The notes under the pieces: generated by a model
Database searches by the model: none
What the model saw: only the letters and a program-made list of their open reading frames with translations
What the model was told of the DNA's origin: nothing
Position numbers and translations under genes: made by a program
Shown: positions 6,017-7,400 of the stretch, piece after piece
Layout: every line of letters begins with the position of its first letter
Numbering within the stretch: the stretch's first letter is position 1
From: Actinomycetes bacterium
Lineage (GTDB): Bacteria > Actinomycetota > Actinomycetes > S36-B12 > GCA-2699445
Reading direction: 5' to 3'
Assembly (NCBI GenBank): GCA_022600255.1
Contig: JAHZKU010000094.1
Location: 1 to 7,400, forward strand
DNA length: 7,400 nt

Positions 6017-7330
6017 ATGATCCGAATCGTAGACCAGCGCGACAGCGAACTCGACCCCGCCGCTGTGGTGCCCCGCGCATCGGTCGCGGTAGCCGATGTG
6101 ATCGACCAGGTGCAACCTATTGTTTCCGATGTCGCCGATCGTGGCAGCGCGGCTGTCGCAGAGTGGTCAGAAAAGCTCGATGGCACTAGCTACCCACGCC
6201 TGCGTGTGCCCAAGGAACGACTGTCCGCAGCGTTGCAGAATTTGGATCCGCGCATCACCGACGCGCTGACCCAAGCCGCGGCGCGGGTGCGCAAAGTGCA
6301 CACTGACCAACTGCCGAGGGATGCAGTGACAACCGTTGCTCCCGGTGGACACGTGACCCAGCGCTGGATTCCCGTGCAACGTGTGGGCTTGTACGTGCCA
6401 GGAGGCCAGGCCGTGTATGCCTCCAGCGTCATTATGAACGTGGTCGCGGCTCAAGTTGCCGGGGTGGAGTCGATTGCCGTGGTCAGCCCACCGCAGGTGG
6501 ATCAGGATGGCTTGCCGGCGGCCACGGTGTTGGCGGCGTGCGCCTTGTTAGGCGTTGATGAGGTCTACGCCGTTGGTGGTGCGCAGGCGGTGGCACTGCT
6601 TGCCTATGGCGCACAATTGCCTGACGGGCCACTTCCCCCGGTGGACATGATCACGGGTCCGGGCAACGTGTGGGTCACCGCTGCCAAGCGACTGGTCATG
6701 GGAACGGTTGGCATCGACGCCGAAGCTGGCCCCACCGAAGTCATGATTATTGCTGACGAGACCGCGGACGCGGCGGTGGTGGCCAGCGATCTGGTGAGCC
6801 AAGCCGAGCACGACACCTTGGCTGCGGCTGTGCTGGTGACCCCCAGCGAGAGTCTGGCGGAGGCCGTGGTCGGCGAACTGGCCCGGCAAGTCCCGGCTAC
6901 GAAACACAGCGAGCGGATTCGGACCGCCCTGGCTGGCGAACAAAGCGCGATCATTTTGGTGCAGGATCTACCCGATGCGGTCATCGTGGCAAACGCTTAC
7001 GGTGCCGAGCACTTGGAGATTCAGACCAGAGACGCCAGAGAGTGGGCAGATCGGATCAGCAACGCTGGCGCCATCTTCGTTGGTCGGGCGACACCGGTTT
7101 CGTTGGGGGACTATGCGGCTGGCTCAAACCACGTGCTTCCCACCGGCGGCACGGCGGCCCACTCTAGCGGCCTTGGGGTCGGGACTTTTCTGCGGAGCGT
7201 GCAAGTCGTGGAGTACGACGACGCAGCATTGGCGCAGATTGCCGAGGTGGTTCAGATCCTTGCCGATAGCGAGGACTTGCCCGCACACGGGGCCGCTGTG
7301 TCGGCTCGCACCCGCGGTACTCGTGCATGA
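6017..7330 (+). CDS. hisD: Histidinol dehydrogenase
   Basis: Zinc- and NAD-dependent enzyme for the last step of histidine synthesis, oxidising L-histidinol through the aldehyde to L-histidine in the cytoplasm. 437 aa, normal for the family and full length. Diagnostic motifs in order are VGLYVPGG (123-130), GGAQAVALLAYG (187-198), MITGPGNVWVTAAKR (211-225), GIDAEAGPTEVMIIAD (232-247) and SQAEHD (261-266). The expected zinc ligands are present as Q262, H265, D365 (in GDYAAGSNHVLPTGG) and H424 (in PAHGAAVSAR), and the catalytic Glu-His pair as E331-H332 in GAEHLE. The ATG at 6017 gives an N-terminus (MIRIVDQRDSEL) of the usual type; upstream sequence favours a leaderless mRNA. A leader-peptide attenuator or T-box would then have no room. 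The stop overlaps the hisC start by ATGA, so this is the first gene of a his operon. Confidence 0.97.
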   Translation: MIRIVDQRDSELDPAAVVPRASVAVADVIDQVQPIVSDVADRGSAAVAEWSEKLDGTSYPRLRVPKERLSAALQNLDPRITDALTQAAARVRKVHTDQLPRDAVTTVAPGGHVTQRWIPVQRVGLYVPGGQAVYASSVIMNVVAAQVAGVESIAVVSPPQVDQDGLPAATVLAACALLGVDEVYAVGGAQAVALLAYGAQLPDGPLPPVDMITGPGNVWVTAAKRLVMGTVGIDAEAGPTEVMIIADETADAAVVASDLVSQAEHDTLAAAVLVTPSESLAEAVVGELARQVPATKHSERIRTALAGEQSAIILVQDLPDAVIVANAYGAEHLEIQTRDAREWADRISNAGAIFVGRATPVSLGDYAAGSNHVLPTGGTAAHSSGLGVGTFLRSVQVVEYDDAALAQIAEVVQILADSEDLPAHGAAVSARTRGTRA

Positions 7331-7400
7331 GGCCGACTCTTCGCACCGACCTGGCGGCCAGTGAACCCTACGGTGCGCCGATTGCGGCGGTACCCGCCAA
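7327..7400 (+). CDS. hisC: Histidinol-phosphate aminotransferase, N-terminal fragment
   Basis: An ATG at 7327 overlaps the hisD TGA as ATGA, which usually means translational coupling. The 24 visible codons (beginning MRPTLRTDLAASEPYGAPIA) match the N-terminal style of actinobacterial HisC, where an 'LR.DL....PYGAP' stretch precedes the first conserved substrate-binding region. HisC is a PLP-dependent enzyme that transaminates imidazole acetol-phosphate to histidinol-phosphate, two steps before HisD. The gene runs off the window, so no catalytic residue (PLP lysine) is visible. The call rests on this short start and on the usual hisD-hisC order. Confidence 0.8.
   Translation, partial: MRPTLRTDLAASEPYGAPIAAVPA

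Noticed and set aside
5996..6115. N-terminal extension of the YbaK-like protein to an ATG at 6115.
   Set aside because: The extra 40 residues would be antisense to the start of hisD and do not resemble the family; the ATG at 5995 has GGAG upstream and a typical N-terminus.

Overview
This window looks like the chromosome of an actinobacterium. The evidence is a moderately high G+C content (roughly 60% judged by eye), strong G/C preference at third codon positions, GTG starts, TANNNT-type -10 elements, and the housekeeping order lspA - rluD - dnaE followed by hisD - hisC, which is common in that phylum. The actinobacterial style of DnaE1 (about 1180 aa with a complete PHP domain) agrees. I cannot assign a genus from the sequence alone. 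No mobile element, RNA gene, CRISPR array or phage gene is visible, and no stretch over 300 bases lacks a gene.

Layout. On the + strand, 2-154 is the C-terminal end of lspA (lipoprotein signal peptidase). It is followed at once by rluD (159-1091, 23S rRNA pseudouridine synthase). After a 91-base gap with a strong Shine-Dalgarno sequence comes dnaE (1183-4716, replicative DNA polymerase III alpha subunit). On the - strand, read leftwards, are a YbaK/EbsC-domain protein (5995-5468) and then a membrane-anchored secreted-domain protein of unknown function (5384-4722). The latter ends 5 bases from the dnaE stop codon in a convergent arrangement. Back on the + strand, hisD (6017-7330, histidinol dehydrogenase) starts a histidine operon and overlaps hisC (from 7327, cut by the window edge) by ATGA.

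How the parts work together. The first three genes serve lipoprotein maturation, ribosome modification and chromosome replication; they are adjacent by conserved order rather than in one pathway. hisD and hisC encode late steps of histidine synthesis and are translationally coupled. The two - strand genes probably share a transcript.

The points most worth a second look are: (1) the 21-base hisD / ybaK-like divergent spacer, where overlapping, near-symmetric -10 elements suggest one bidirectional promoter and a leaderless hisD mRNA; (2) the YbaK-like protein, which lacks the lysine and the Gly/Ser loop expected in active Cys-tRNA deacylases and is shortened just before the lysine site; (3) the four-cysteine extracytoplasmic protein downstream of it. 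I see no convincing evidence of an undescribed multi-gene system; the rest is ordinary housekeeping sequence.
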